Positions 51,785 through 62,269 of a stretch of DNA of 64,000 nucleotides are shown one piece after another. Made by a program: the position numbers and the translations under genes. A model generated the notes under the pieces. That model was not told the origin of the DNA and did no database searches. It worked only from the letters and a program-made list of their open reading frames with translations. Origin of the DNA: Hetaerina americana. Its lineage: Eukaryota > Arthropoda > Insecta > Odonata > Calopterygidae. Where the stretch lies: NCBI GenBank assembly GCA_022747635.1, contig JAKTNV010000074.1:1559001-1623000 (forward strand). Direction: 5' to 3'. Each line of letters opens with the position of its first letter. Position 1 is the first letter of the stretch.

Positions 51785-52190
51785 GGAGGTAGTACCGGAG
51801 GGATCGGAGTAGGAAAGCTTCCCCACCACTCTCGCATTACACCATATCCCTTCCCCTCCCCCCTGCTTTGCCCTTTACTTTGCACGCTCCCCTCACTCCT
51901 GCCAAACCCAACGCTCCACCTCTCTCATCCTACTCCGCCAATGCGACACACGGAAACTCGCTAATTGGAGTTTCTCAGATTTGCTCGGAGTTTACGCGCC
52001 CCACTCCCCCGTTCCCTTATCCTTCCGCTTCCTATGGTCCCCAGTACTCCAAGCTTCCCCAATCCCCCTAAAACTCCAATACAATGAAATCCTTGCCCCG
52101 TCCTCTCTCCCCCCACATACCTCTCCACTAGTCTTCCTCGCATCCTCCATCAACCGGCATAGACCTCTCCCTCACCCAATGTGGACACAC
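51785..52190. other. Pyrimidine-rich block after a purine tract
   Basis: After the GA-rich stretch, the plus strand becomes CT-rich with many CCCC and CTCC runs to about 52190. Overlapping frames on both strands are compositional. Upstream, 51713-51727 contains CGGAAACGGAAAT, and CGGAAACGGAAAC recurs at 53649-53661 in a similar setting. Confidence 0.4.
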
Positions 52191-53833
52191 GTGTTTATTT
52201 CTGTAACGAATTTGTGTGGAAAAAAGTCGAAATCCGATGTCAGGTAGTAGTGAGAAATAAATTTTATGAAGCTACCAAAATATAAATGCATGTGCGTTTC
52301 CGGGATATGCAATGGATAAAAAATTATTTTATTGATATTGAGTATAACCTATTGGGTTCCATTATAGACATAACGTATTTTAGTTCAAATTAACGAATGA
52401 CTTAAATTAAAAATTTAGGCAGGGGATGTGCTCTGTAAGTTTAAATTCCTTATCATTAGCCATAAAAATGCATTGGAAGCCATTAAAAATGAAACACGGA
52501 AGAAGGAAATATATAATCAGAAATGGAAATGTCTCAAATTAATTTTGGCCTAATTATTATTTTTCGGTGTATTAACAGGATTAGGAAATAATTAAATTCT
52601 AACTTGGACAAAAATCTAAATTTTGTAAAAGCTTTTAAAGGAAGGAAATCCATCAGTCTATGTACATATTTTTGAGGAACAAAATAGCTGAACTTCAATT
52701 GAAATTTCTGTCACGACGAAACACGTTAGCAGTCTAGAAAACGTTCATCACCATAAAAAATGTTTGCTACCATTAATATCGCTACAGTTTCGCTCCCATA
52801 TAATATGCATAAATATATACACACAAAATAAAGGTTCCATCTTTATAACAAATGAAAATGCTTGCTCTACAGATAAATGGCTCCCTAGTCTGATTATTTT
52901 TGCGTTATATTCGTATACATCATATTAATTCATGAGTTATTTATTATGCTGTTAATTATTTTAACTCAAACTTCTAATTAAAAAGCCAGAATAGGACCTT
53001 CCCTTTCTAATATTTTAATTGTATTTTTATGGATTGATATTTTTTTTATGTTTGATCAACCTAACTTTCAATCCAGAGAGATGTCAAACTATATAACCGG
53101 GACGAGAACGTGGCTGTGACATCGACAATGATGATTAAAAAATGTTCCTACGCAGAGTTGATTCTTATGATCTTTCATAGGAAATATTTGTAAATATTAT
53201 TACCAAGTGGAAATATTAGTTAATTCTTTGGGGATTTATACTATAGCCTCTGTACTACAATACCAATTCCATAGTCATATTTGGTTGCTAAAGCATAATT
53301 AACACAGCATACACAAAAAGCCGTATTGGATTCGTGTAATAGATATTTTACTAAGGGCGAAGGCCTTAATGCATTTAGGTCAGCAAGGTTCTATTGTATC
53401 GCGATGTTGCAGAATTTATTTTGATCCAAAATGATGCCTCACGGCCATTTGCCTAATCGCATAAACACTCCTGGAAGTTATACATCCTTCAATGCGATTC
53501 TGCACTCTAGTCAATCCGTCACGATTGACCTATGGTCTCAAATATTCGCTTTCACAAGGCAATTTGATTTCTCTCTATCTCTCTCCCTATCTTTTTGCCT
53601 TGCCCCCTGATCCTCTCCCATTCGAGGTCCTCTTTCTTCCTTTCCAAATCGGAAACGGAAACGAGCGCTGAGGTTTCGCCATCACGAGGGTCTGTATCCG
53701 CCTGTTGATATGCCGTTGCCAACCCTCAACCTCACCTTTCTCCAAGCGCTAAAGATCTCAGTATAGGTCGCCGCTCTGGCTTATATCTCGCCCTCTATGC
53801 TAGGCAATTATGTTCCAATCCTAAATGGTACTG
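52191..53833. other. Gene-free DNA
   Basis: Nothing is recognised apart from another CT-rich, GC-richer patch at about 53560-53780. Confidence 0.45.
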
Positions 53834-54176
53834 CACTTCGAATACAAAAATGTTCGAATGTTTTTTATCAACAAGATATTAGAACATATGTGAAAAGACG
53901 TCTCGTGGTTTTTTCGCCCTTGCAAATAGGTTGAAATGGATACCGTAGAGACGCTAGTTTTCTAATAGCGTTGGATCATACGTTTCGATCATAATCCTTC
54001 CTATTAATCGTTATTTCTACTATCTTTTATATTTAAAATATTACTAATGAAATATCATTTAATATTACACTACAATTTTAATTGAAATAAAATATTGGAA
54101 CAATACAACTTTTCATACAACAATGTTCTAATATTTTGTTGATAAAAAACATTGGAACATTTTTGCATTCGAAGTG
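53834..54176. mobile_element. Foldback element with 54-bp terminal inverted repeats (MITE candidate)
   Basis: The left arm 53834-53887 begins CACTTCGAATACAAAAATG. The right arm 54123-54176 is its reverse complement at 51 of 54 positions. The 235-bp interior is AT-rich and non-coding. Size and long inverted ends fit a non-autonomous DNA transposon. I see no convincing target duplication: the flanks are GGTACTG and AATTGTG. The repeats do not resemble the mariner ends in this window, so the superfamily is open. Confidence 0.8.
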
Positions 54177-55076
54177 AATTGTGTTTCCGTTTTGTATCCG
54201 TTCCTTAACGTTTTCTTAGGGTTTTTCTACCTCTTAATTTAAAATGCAGTCCCCTAAAATTTAGAAGAATGTTTTAAAATACATATTTTAATCTCATTGT
54301 GTTCTCTTTCTTTTGATAGCTAATTGGCTATCCTATCTCTGATAATCATTTTTCGTTCCTCGCCCTTTCGCCTCTCTAGAAAACATTCCCTATCAACCTC
54401 ACACCACCAGCTCCCGCATTTCTTCTCACTTCCCTCTTATCTTCCCCATTTATCACTTTCTTTTTAGCGCTAATTAATACATTTCTTATCTCGTATCTCC
54501 CTCAATATCGATTTGATCTTAACTTTCTCTCTTCCATCCCTCTCGGCCACCATTCCGTACCCTCTCGTGTCACACAATTCATTCTTCCTTTTGTTGATTT
54601 CTCTGCCTATCTACATATATATCGACCGAAACGATTAGATTGTTCCTCCAGGCATATTTTCATGAGCGCACTGTTGAACTGCCTCATTGTGAGTCTGATT
54701 TGTGAGCACAGTAATAATCTTCTTGCAGTTTCCTTTCTTTTTAGTGGCTTTCCTATGCAAAAGTTTTCTTCTTCCTCCAGGGCTGAAATTCCTAACAATT
54801 GGAAAGTAAAGTTAGTGTAAGAAACTCAGCCTGGACTAGACATGAAACGATACAGGAAACAGGTACGGAAAAACAAGTCAATGTGGAATGACCCAGGGAG
54901 GTACGAAGATAAATCCACCAGAAAGAATCTCGGGATAACTGGAAAATTATTTGATGTGTAAAAAAATACCAAAATTTAAGAACTGAGACAAATAGTAGTA
55001 GCAGATCGTGCTTACGTACTTGCACACGCTGATGAGCAAAATACAACTGAGACTACCCGACCGAAAGCTCTATATA
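54177..55076. other. Gene-free DNA
   Basis: A CT-rich patch lies at 54350-54560. A minus-strand frame at 54607-54798 (63 codons, including SALEEEENFCIGKPLKRKET) has fairly protein-like composition but I recognise no family and see no supporting splice context. Confidence 0.4.
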
Positions 55077-55124
55077 AATAAATATATATATATAAATATA
55101 TATATATAGTAGTTTACTTAATAT

Positions 55125-55170
<46 letters not shown>
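55077..55170. repeat. (TA)n array containing an inverted LINE 3'-end remnant
   Basis: Two TA arrays flank the word TAGTTTACTTAATAT (about 55111-55125). This matches, in opposite orientation, the terminal bases of the adjacent minus-strand LINE (ATATTAAGCAAACTA at 55175-55190) with one mismatch in 15. The whole forms an inverted repeat with a TA-rich loop. Confidence 0.8.
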
Positions 55171-55175
<5 letters not shown>

Positions 55176-55880
55176 ATATTAAGCAAACTACCGGTTAAGA
55201 TGGAGGTAATGGATGGACTCGGCAACCATTTTAATATCTCCTAATATCCAAATAAAACACAATCCAGCAACCTACTCTACATCAAGTCCCTCTTCTCTGC
55301 AATTATTTCCTCCCTTCATCCCGTCCCACATCCCTATCCTGTTCCTTCCCCTTTGCTCGTTTGCCTAACATTCTCCCCTCTATTACATTCTTTAACATCC
55401 CACTGCTGATCAATAGGCCCTTCATACATTTTTCCTGCCTCCTCAGGATTTCTCCCAACAAACCCCTCTCCTCTCACCATACCAAGTACTTCCTCATTCG
55501 TTTTACTTTCGGTCCATTTCACCTTCTCCATCCATCTCCACACTCACATTTCAAAAGCCTCCATGCTACTTCTATCATCCTGCTTCAGTGACCATGTTTC
55601 CGCGCCGGACATAACTACGTTTCTCATCAAAGTTTTAACGAGTATTTTCTTAACATCCTTACTAAACGTCCCGGTCATTACATCTCTCCTCCTCCTCAAA
55701 GCTGTTTTGCCTAACGCATTTCCTCCCCTTACATCCGTTCTACTTTTTGACCATTTTGGTTCCAAACACCACTGGCTCTAGCTTTTACCCTCCTATTTTT
55801 ACGTTTAATTTAGCCTTTCATTTTCTAGAAAACCGTATTACCTTTGCTTTATTTACATTAATCCATATCCCATATTTATC
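55176..55880 (-). mobile_element. 5'-truncated LINE, minus strand (copy 6)
   Basis: Read on the minus strand, the copy begins near the GATATGGGATATGG block, the same position at which the 33.3-34.0 kb copy is truncated, and ends at TTAACCGGTAGTTTGC beside TA repeats. Coding remnants include VKTLMRNVVMSGAETWSLKQ (55544-55765) and MEKVKWTESKTNEEVLGMVR (55334-55543), in different frames. The reverse-transcriptase core is absent. Confidence 0.92.
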
Positions 55881-57281
55881 GTCAAAGGTAAAATGCACCT
55901 ATATGTAATAATTTTTGAAATGATTTCCCAAATTCCTCAGCGACTTGCATTGCACTCCAAGAAAAGAATCATTAAGCTGTGAGACCGCCATGGTATTCAC
56001 CGCTGAAGTATATGCTAAAATTCTCTCTAGCTCCGAGCACTACGTTACAGAAAAGACTTCGGTACTAATTTAAAAAATATTTCTCTCCCAACTACGCTCA
56101 TTCTCATTGATTTTCCGAAACTGGAGTCAACCAATGTGTTTTTCTTATTTTCAGAAAATATACGATGTATGACCTCATATTCAAAAAACCAAAGTTAATT
56201 AAATTCGATGGAAAAATTTCACTCATCAAAAACTCAATATTTTGCTCAATTAGTTCAACTGAAATGAATAGAGGGATGGTTGAGAACTTTTTCCTATTTT
56301 GGAGCGCTGCAACTTAAGATAATCTTGGATTAACTTTTAGAGAAGTTTATGAAGGCTTGATAAAAAGGATTATTTTTCTTTTTTGGAGTAGACGCTTTAA
56401 TTTGAAAATTAAATCTTGATATAAATTCCTTGCATAACTATTGTAAATATTCATTTTACACATATTATCAAATTTAATGAATTTTGTTTATACATATAAT
56501 ACTAATTGAGGGTAAAATTTACCACTCTGTTTTTAACTGTCAAATATAACGAGCTATCGTAATAACGAACTACCATAACTATGTAATATATTTAGAAATG
56601 CTTCCCGGAAAGAATATTGACTTTGGTTCAGGCCATGGGAAGCTTTGAAAAAAAGTATGTAGCTTGATAATTGAAGAGAGCACACAGACAGCCAGCGGTA
56701 TCAAGTAGAAGTAACGAGCGTTACGAAAGTTAGAAAAAATAAAATTTTATTTATGGCTGGCAAAAATATTATTTTTATCGTGATTTTTTTTCGATTTATT
56801 TGTACCTTGTATCGATGAATATTACAAAATTACTTCTTTGTGATTAGGATTGAGAGTTCTTATACGAAAAATAAAAATAATAAAAACCGTAAATTCTGGC
56901 TGGGTTAAATGAATTTGTAACTCGAAGAGTGCTACATACTATCCCAGAATGTGTGGAAAATAAGGCGATTTAAATACTGAGTTAGCATACAAGTATATCA
57001 CTAAATAACGACAACAATTCATTCGTTTTTCTAAGGAATACTGTTTATATGTAATTGAATGTGATCATGAAAAAATATATTCGATACATATCCAAAGACT
57101 TTATAAATATGGTAAAACTAAGCTATTAATTATAATGCCAGTATTCTCGTTGGTGATTTTTATTTAAAAGTATAATGTCATCACCGTCAGTGTTTCAACT
57201 AAATGATCAAATTCATTCTTTTATTATTCCCCAGGTAGAACTCACTATTTAACGTCCTGACTGTGAAACCCCATTTCAACT
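55881..57281. other. Gene-free AT-rich DNA
   Basis: No gene or transposon end is recognised. Confidence 0.5.
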
Positions 57282-57455
57282 TACAGGGGACGCTCCGAAA
57301 ATTATGCAATCAAAGTAATTTATTGAATAAATTTGCGCAAAAACTTAAAATTCTTCAAAGTACTGTCCTTGGGCCTCTACACATTTTTCCATCGACTCTG
57401 CCATGATCAGAACGCGCCCTGGATGACGTCTTCTGGGACCTCTCGCAAGGTCTGT
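57282..57455 (-). mobile_element. Fragment of the 39-kb mariner family (right end)
   Basis: Read on the plus strand, TACAGGGGACGCTCCGAAAA and the following ATTTGCGCAAAAACTTAAAATTC, TCCTTGGGCCTCTACACAT and GACCTCTCGCAAGGTCT match, in order, the reverse complement of the right end of the element at 39.0-40.3 kb. Similarity stops at about 57455, so the left part and most of the transposase gene are missing. A TA precedes the preserved end. Confidence 0.9.
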
Positions 57456-58359
57456 ATGTCCTTCTTTACAAGGAATACATTCTCGGCGCTTCACTGCAGA
57501 TTCTACTCTTTTATATTCCCTTATTTTACATTTCTTAATAAATCATTTTGCCCCTAGGTGCGTCCAATGTTTTTAGTTAATACTACCCTCTTAATATCTT
57601 GATTGTACTTCTACTATACTCTCGTCTTGTCAATCAACTGTGAGTTCATTCGACCTTTGGCACACCATCCATACACCAGAACTTGGATCTTGGTCTGGAT
57701 GTTGCATGTAGATCATAGCATTACTCTACCTTCAAAGCCTTTCACTTGCTGATCCCTTCTAGGTAAATATAAGTCGAGAGTAATGGCATCTGGTGAACGC
57801 TACTTTAATTTGAGCTATTCTTTGTTTAATTTACGCCGAGTTCGTTCTATTCGTCCAGCCAATTTTTTTTTCTCGGCAAGACGAGAGAAAGTACTGGGAG
57901 CCCACAGATACATTAAAAAATTATTTATCCGAGGATCTTTACATTTTCCACCAATTTTCCCAATGCAAATTTTATTCACCATGGCATTTCAGTAAATTTT
58001 TAAGGCTTTCGTGTTTGACCAGATGAATTAATTTATGACTCAAATTTAATTATGTCAACACTTAATAGACTTTCAACAGAGATATAATGGAACAATTCTT
58101 CCATTTCCCATAATAAAGCATTTAGGTCAATCAAAACAGCATCATCATAAATTAAACATCGATAGTAATAATTTTGAAGTTCGGTTCGATAAATTCATTT
58201 TTTCTATTAATATAGCGTGACTTATTTCTTTATCAAACCTTTAACCATAATTTTAGGCTTCCAATGCATATAAATTATGCTTGAATTATAGGATTTGAGA
58301 TCTAGAAACCTTGTGGAGTGTGTGTGTATACATATATATATAACACCAACTCCATGTAT
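57456..58359. other. Gene-free DNA
   Basis: No gene is recognised. A 70-codon frame at 57783-57995 has no known similarity to me. Confidence 0.45.
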
Positions 58360-58537
58360 ATATATATATGTGTATATGTATATATATATATGTATATATG
58401 TATATAGTATATATGTATATATGTATATATGTATATATGTATATATGTATATATGTATATATGTATATATGTATATATGTATATATGTATATATGTATAT
58501 ATGTATATATGTATATATGTATATATGTATATATGTA

Positions 58538-58580
<43 letters not shown>
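58360..58580. repeat. (ATGTATAT)n octanucleotide array grading into (TA)n
   Basis: An eight-base unit ATGTATAT repeats about 18 to 20 times almost perfectly, bounded by irregular TA/TG repeats and ending in pure TA. Because 8 is not a multiple of 3, the repeat is open in several frames on both strands and yields spurious Tyr-Met-Ile-Cys proteins. Confidence 0.97.
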
Positions 58581-58583
<3 letters not shown>

Positions 58584-58953
58584 TCGTATGTTGTTATGTA
58601 CATATCCTCAACCTTCTATCCAATACCACTCAGAGTAGCCTAATCTCACTTGAGATCCAGAAAATCAGGATACTACGCAATCTCTACCCCATAACACAAA
58701 ACAAATACTAAACATCACTTATATTCCAGCATTTTCCTTTGTCTTATTTAAACCCCGACGAACTTGAGCGGCATTTCAAAGCCAATAGTCTCTCTCTTCT
58801 CTTCCCCTTACCACCTTCCTTCCTGCCCCTCTTCGTAGCATATAATCGCCCACGTTGCAAACTCCTGTCAACAAATATTATCTTTGCCTGTCCTGCCTTC
58901 AACGTAAATAAATGCATTGCCACCCTATCCGTTCCTTTTTGTTCTTATAACTC

Positions 58954-58956
<3 letters not shown>
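58581..58956. other. Gene-free DNA
   Basis: Non-repetitive flank between two microsatellites. Nothing recognised. Confidence 0.5.

Positions 58957-59007
<51 letters not shown>
58957..59007. repeat. (TA)n array at LINE 5' boundary
   Basis: About 25 TA units end exactly where the LINE leader begins. Because a TA array also follows the LINE 3' end, the target was probably a TA microsatellite and any target duplication is hidden in it. Confidence 0.95.
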
Positions 59008-59011
<4 letters not shown>

Positions 59012-59298
59012 CCCCGGACTACAACCTTGACGTGGTGGAAGGGCTTGTGCGATCCGATGACCCCTAGAGCTGTGGTGGCGGGAGTAATAATTATTGCTCC
59101 TGGTAGGGTCACCCATGCCAGATAGGTCGAAGGTTAGGAGCCAGACGAAAGGTAGTCCACGCAGCGTCTGTTCCTCAGTGAGGTGGCTGCAATGGCGTCT
59201 GACCCCAGTGGGGCGGCCAGTAAGTGATGGTGTCACGTTAAAAACACTATTGAGGAAGGCAACGGGAAACCACCTCAATTATCATTCCCTAGAAAAAT
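59008..59298 (+). promoter_or_regulatory. LINE 5' leader (conserved, structured)
   Basis: About 290 bases precede the first ATG. The leader is conserved among copies at 15.0, 21.3 and 59.0 kb, including CTACAACCTTGACGTGGTGG, GGTAGGGTCACCCATGCC and GGGAAACCACCTC. LINEs carry internal promoters and sometimes self-cleaving ribozymes at this place; I infer a regulatory role from position and conservation, not from a known motif. Confidence 0.6.
59058..59111 (+). other. Conserved two-part RNA hairpin in LINE leader
   Basis: The outer stem TGACCCCTA (59058-59066) pairs with TAGGGTCA (59104-59111), with one bulged C. The inner stem GGAGTAAT (59081-59088) pairs with ATTGCTCC (59093-59100) across an AATT loop, using one G-T wobble. 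In copy 1 the inner stem is GGAGCAAT with ATTGCTCC, fully Watson-Crick around a CATA loop. The loop changes while the stem is kept. Confidence 0.6.
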
Positions 59299-60690
59299 AT
59301 GATGGACAATAGAGATATTTTGAGTCCTGGCAACCACGGGGCTCGGCCCAATCGGCCGTGTGTCGTGCCCGGCAGCGGGGGAGGCAAGGCTTCCGCGGTC
59401 GTCATCCCACGAAACCCTTGCAAGGGAAAACCAGCAGCAGCAGGACAGAAGACGCAGGAGAAGAAGACAAAATTAGTTAGAATAGGAACGTGGAATGTTA
59501 GGACAATGATGAGGACAGGGAAATTAGAGAATGTTAAGCGAGAGATGGAAAGGGGAAATATAGATATTTTAGGTCTATGCGAGGTGAGATGGAAAGATAG
59601 CGGGGATTACTGGAGTGATAAGTATAGAATAATATACAGCGGTGGGGACGAGAGCCAACGAGGGGTTGCCATAGTATTAAATGAAGAGGTAGGAAGAAGC
59701 GTAGTCAACATAGAGCAGGTAACGGATATAATACTACTAGTGGAGATAAAAGCAGAACCGACGAACTTAGTTATTATTCAGGTATACATGCCACCGAGCA
59801 ACCATAAGGAAGAAGAGGTCGATAAGATATACGATCAGTTAGAGGACATGATCGCGTGTGTTCCTGCAGGGAAACATTTGATAGTGATGGGGGATTGGAA
59901 TGCGACGGTAGGCGAAGGAAGAGATGGTGATGAGGTGGGCGACTACGGTTTGGGCACGAGGAATGACCGCGGGGAGAAAGCAGTTGAGTTCTGCAGGAGA
60001 CAGGGGTTAGTCATCACCAACACTTGGTTTAGACACCACAAAAGACGCAGGTATACATGGAAAATGCCAGGTGACTCAGGAAGATATCAGCTAGATTATA
60101 TCCTGGTTAGACACAGGTTTAGGAATAGTGTGATAAATTCCCACAGCTTTCCGGGAGCGGATGCGGACTCAGACCACAATTTAGTTGTTATGAAATGTAG
60201 CGTACGTTTCAAAAAGATAAGGCAGGGGCGGCGAGTTAGAAAATGGAATGTAGAAGCATTAAATGGGTTGAAAAGGAAGGAATACAAACAGGCGGTAGAG
60301 AAAATCATGGAGGATGGTAAAGGGCTTATTACTATCGAAGAAAAATGGGAAATGATCAAAAAAGGGTTGTCTAAAGCCGCAAAAGACACTATTGGAACCG
60401 TTAACGCTAAAAGGACTAGGAAACCATGGATCACGGATGAGATGATTACAAAGATGGATGAGCGGCGAAAATGGAAGAATATAAATACAGAATTAGGCAA
60501 AATGAAGTACAAAGAATTGAACAATAAATTGAGGCGGGCAACAAATAAAGCAAAGGAAGCATGGTGGAAGGCGCAGTGCGAGGATATGGAAAGTGTGCAG
60601 AGGAAGGGTGAAATCGGTGCGCTGTATAGCAAAGTTAAATCGTTATCGGGAAGTAAGAAAGGAAGAGCTATGCTAACAGTTAAGAGATAA
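59299..60690 (+). CDS. LINE ORF, endonuclease part (463 codons, ends in frameshift)
   Basis: The frame starts at MMDNRDILSPGN after the leader. Residues 1-58 are basic and low in conserved motifs. An AP-endonuclease domain covers about 60-300: GTWNV (63-67), catalytic Glu in CEVRW (94-98), YMPPSNH (163-169), GDWNA (198-202), QLDY (264-267) and DSDH (290-293). All are the expected metal-binding and catalytic positions. The enzyme nicks the target DNA so the LINE RNA can be reverse transcribed there. Residues 300-460 are a Lys/Arg-rich linker (FKKIRQGRRVRKWN, TRKPWITDEMITKM). The frame stops after AMLTVKR because of an extra A near 60684; without it the frame runs into the reverse transcriptase. 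Confidence 0.93.
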   Translation: MMDNRDILSPGNHGARPNRPCVVPGSGGGKASAVVIPRNPCKGKPAAAGQKTQEKKTKLVRIGTWNVRTMMRTGKLENVKREMERGNIDILGLCEVRWKDSGDYWSDKYRIIYSGGDESQRGVAIVLNEEVGRSVVNIEQVTDIILLVEIKAEPTNLVIIQVYMPPSNHKEEEVDKIYDQLEDMIACVPAGKHLIVMGDWNATVGEGRDGDEVGDYGLGTRNDRGEKAVEFCRRQGLVITNTWFRHHKRRRYTWKMPGDSGRYQLDYILVRHRFRNSVINSHSFPGADADSDHNLVVMKCSVRFKKIRQGRRVRKWNVEALNGLKRKEYKQAVEKIMEDGKGLITIEEKWEMIKKGLSKAAKDTIGTVNAKRTRKPWITDEMITKMDERRKWKNINTELGKMKYKELNNKLRRATNKAKEAWWKAQCEDMESVQRKGEIGALYSKVKSLSGSKKGRAMLTVKR

Positions 60691-61732
60691 GGCGGGTAAG
60701 GTAATAGATGACGCAGGAAAGATCCAAGAGAGATGGAAGGAGTATATAGAAGAACTGTATAGTAAAGAACTCAGACCAACACAGTTAGACATTGAAAAAG
60801 AAAATGACGTAGAGGAAGACAGCTTAGGTCCAGGCATACTAGACAATGAGATAGAAAGGGCATTAAGGGAGATGAAACTAAATAAGGCCGTGGGGGTTGA
60901 TAGCATTCCCGTGGAACTTTTAAAATGCTTAGGAAAATGTGGGAGGAAGAGGCTATATGGGCTGATCCGTAGCATTCATGAGGAGGGAATCTGGCCGGAA
61001 GACTTTGTGAGAGCAGTTTTAGTTCCGATTCCGAAAAAGGTAAAGGCCACGTCATGTGAGGACTATAGGACAATTAGTTTGATATCCCACGCAGCTAAAG
61101 TTGTTCTCAGGATCATAAACAAAAGGATAGAGAGTAGGGCAAATGATTACTTAGGGGATGATCAGTTTGGGTTTAGGAAGGGGAGAGGTACGCATGATGC
61201 CATTGCAGTAATGAGATTATTAATCGAGAGGAATATGGAACATAACCAGGAGGTATTTGCCTGTTTCGTAGATTTTGGAAAAGGGTTTGATAGAGTGAAT
61301 TGGGAAAAACTAATGAGTGTATTGCAGAAAAAAGGAATAGATTGGAGGGAAAGGAGGATAGTCCGCAACCTCTACATGTCTCAGACTGCTCAAGTGCGAG
61401 TGGTGAACGGGGAGTCTGGATGGACAGTTTTAGGAAGAGATGTAAGGCAGGGTTGCCCATTATCACCGTTGTTGTTCAACCTGTGTGCAGAGGAAATGAT
61501 TAAAGAGGCATGGGGAAAACTCGAAATAGCAATGAAAGTGGGCGGGCAATTCGTAAAATCAGTTAGGTTTGCCGATGACGAAGCTTTAGTTTGTCAGTCA
61601 GCCAAGGGGCTGCAAGCATTGCTGAGTGAATTGGAAATTCAGTGCGACAGGTATGGGATGAGAATCAATATTAATAATACAAAGGTAAACCGATTTTCTA
61701 GAAAGAAAAAGGCTAAGCTAAAATTAAATTAG
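60691..61732 (+). CDS. LINE ORF, reverse-transcriptase part (second frame)
   Basis: This part continues the endonuclease frame after a one-base shift; similarity begins at DKAGKVIDDAGKIQERW upstream of the first internal ATG at 60872. From that ATG the 286 residues contain the standard blocks: PIPKK (52-56), YRTISL (65-70), QFGFRKGRGT (98-107), FVDFGKGFDRV (132-142, with the first catalytic Asp), RQGCPLSPLLFN (192-203), FADDEAL (233-239, the catalytic pair) and GMRIN (262-266). Catalytic residues look intact. KGFD in place of the usual KAFD is a minor oddity. The frame ends early at 61732 owing to a missing base near 61720 relative to copy 4. Confidence 0.93.
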
Positions 61733-62269
61733 GTGGGCAAAAACTGGAGCAGGTAGAACAGTTTACGTATCCCGGAAGTGTATTGGACCATCACGGTCCG
61801 TGTAGTGGGGACGTAAGGAGAAGAATTGCGCTAGGCAAAGAGGCTTTCACAAGGAGGAGGGAGTTGATGACGGGGACTTTGAGTAAGGATGTTAAGAAAA
61901 GACTAAACTTTGATATGGAGCGTAGCTATGTACGGCGCGGAAACGTGGTCATTGAAGCAGGAGGATAGACGTAGACTGGAGGCTTTTGAAATGTGGGTGT
62001 GGAGAAGAATGGAGAAGGTGAAATGGACAGAGAAGAAAACAAATGAGGAAGTACTTGGCATGGTGGGCGAAGAGAGGGGTTTGTTGGGAGCAATCCTATG
62101 GAGGCAGGAAAAGTGGATGAAGGGGGTGTTGACCGGCAGTGGGATGTTGAAGACTGTGATAGAGGGTAGAATGTTGGGCAAAAGAGGAAAGGGAAGGAAC
62201 AAGATAGGGATGTTGGACGGGATGAAGGGCGGAAGAAAGTACTCAGAGATGAAGAGGGACCTGGTGTAG
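61733..62269 (+). pseudogene. LINE ORF, C-terminal part with a 5-bp deletion
   Basis: One frame carries VRRRIALGKEAFTRRRELMT (61783 onward) and then goes wrong at about 61901, where copy 4 has five more bases (around CGTAA). The correct frame resumes with IWSVAMYGAETWSLKQEDRR and EKVKWTEKKTNEEVLGMVGE to GGRKYSEMKRDLV, with the stop at 62267-62269. This Trp- and Lys-rich region after the polymerase is typical of RTE-like ORFs and its function is not well defined. Confidence 0.9.

Noticed and set aside
54607..54798. Possible host exon on the minus strand
   Set aside because: Composition is protein-like, but I recognise no family and cannot place consistent splice sites by eye.
58286..58711. 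Overlapping Tyr/Ile/Met/Cys-rich frames on both strands
   Set aside because: They are translations of the ATGTATAT array, which stays open in several frames.
60096..60632. 178-codon minus-strand frame opposite the LINE endonuclease
   Set aside because: It is the antisense shadow of a purine-rich coding strand; the plus-strand frame carries all the conserved motifs.
61903..62202. Minus-strand frame with the NIPLPVNTPFIHFSC wording, also seen opposite other LINE copies
   Set aside because: Its recurrence at 17.4, 32.3, 33.5 and 55.4 kb only reflects repeated LINE copies; it is antisense to the conserved C-terminal region.
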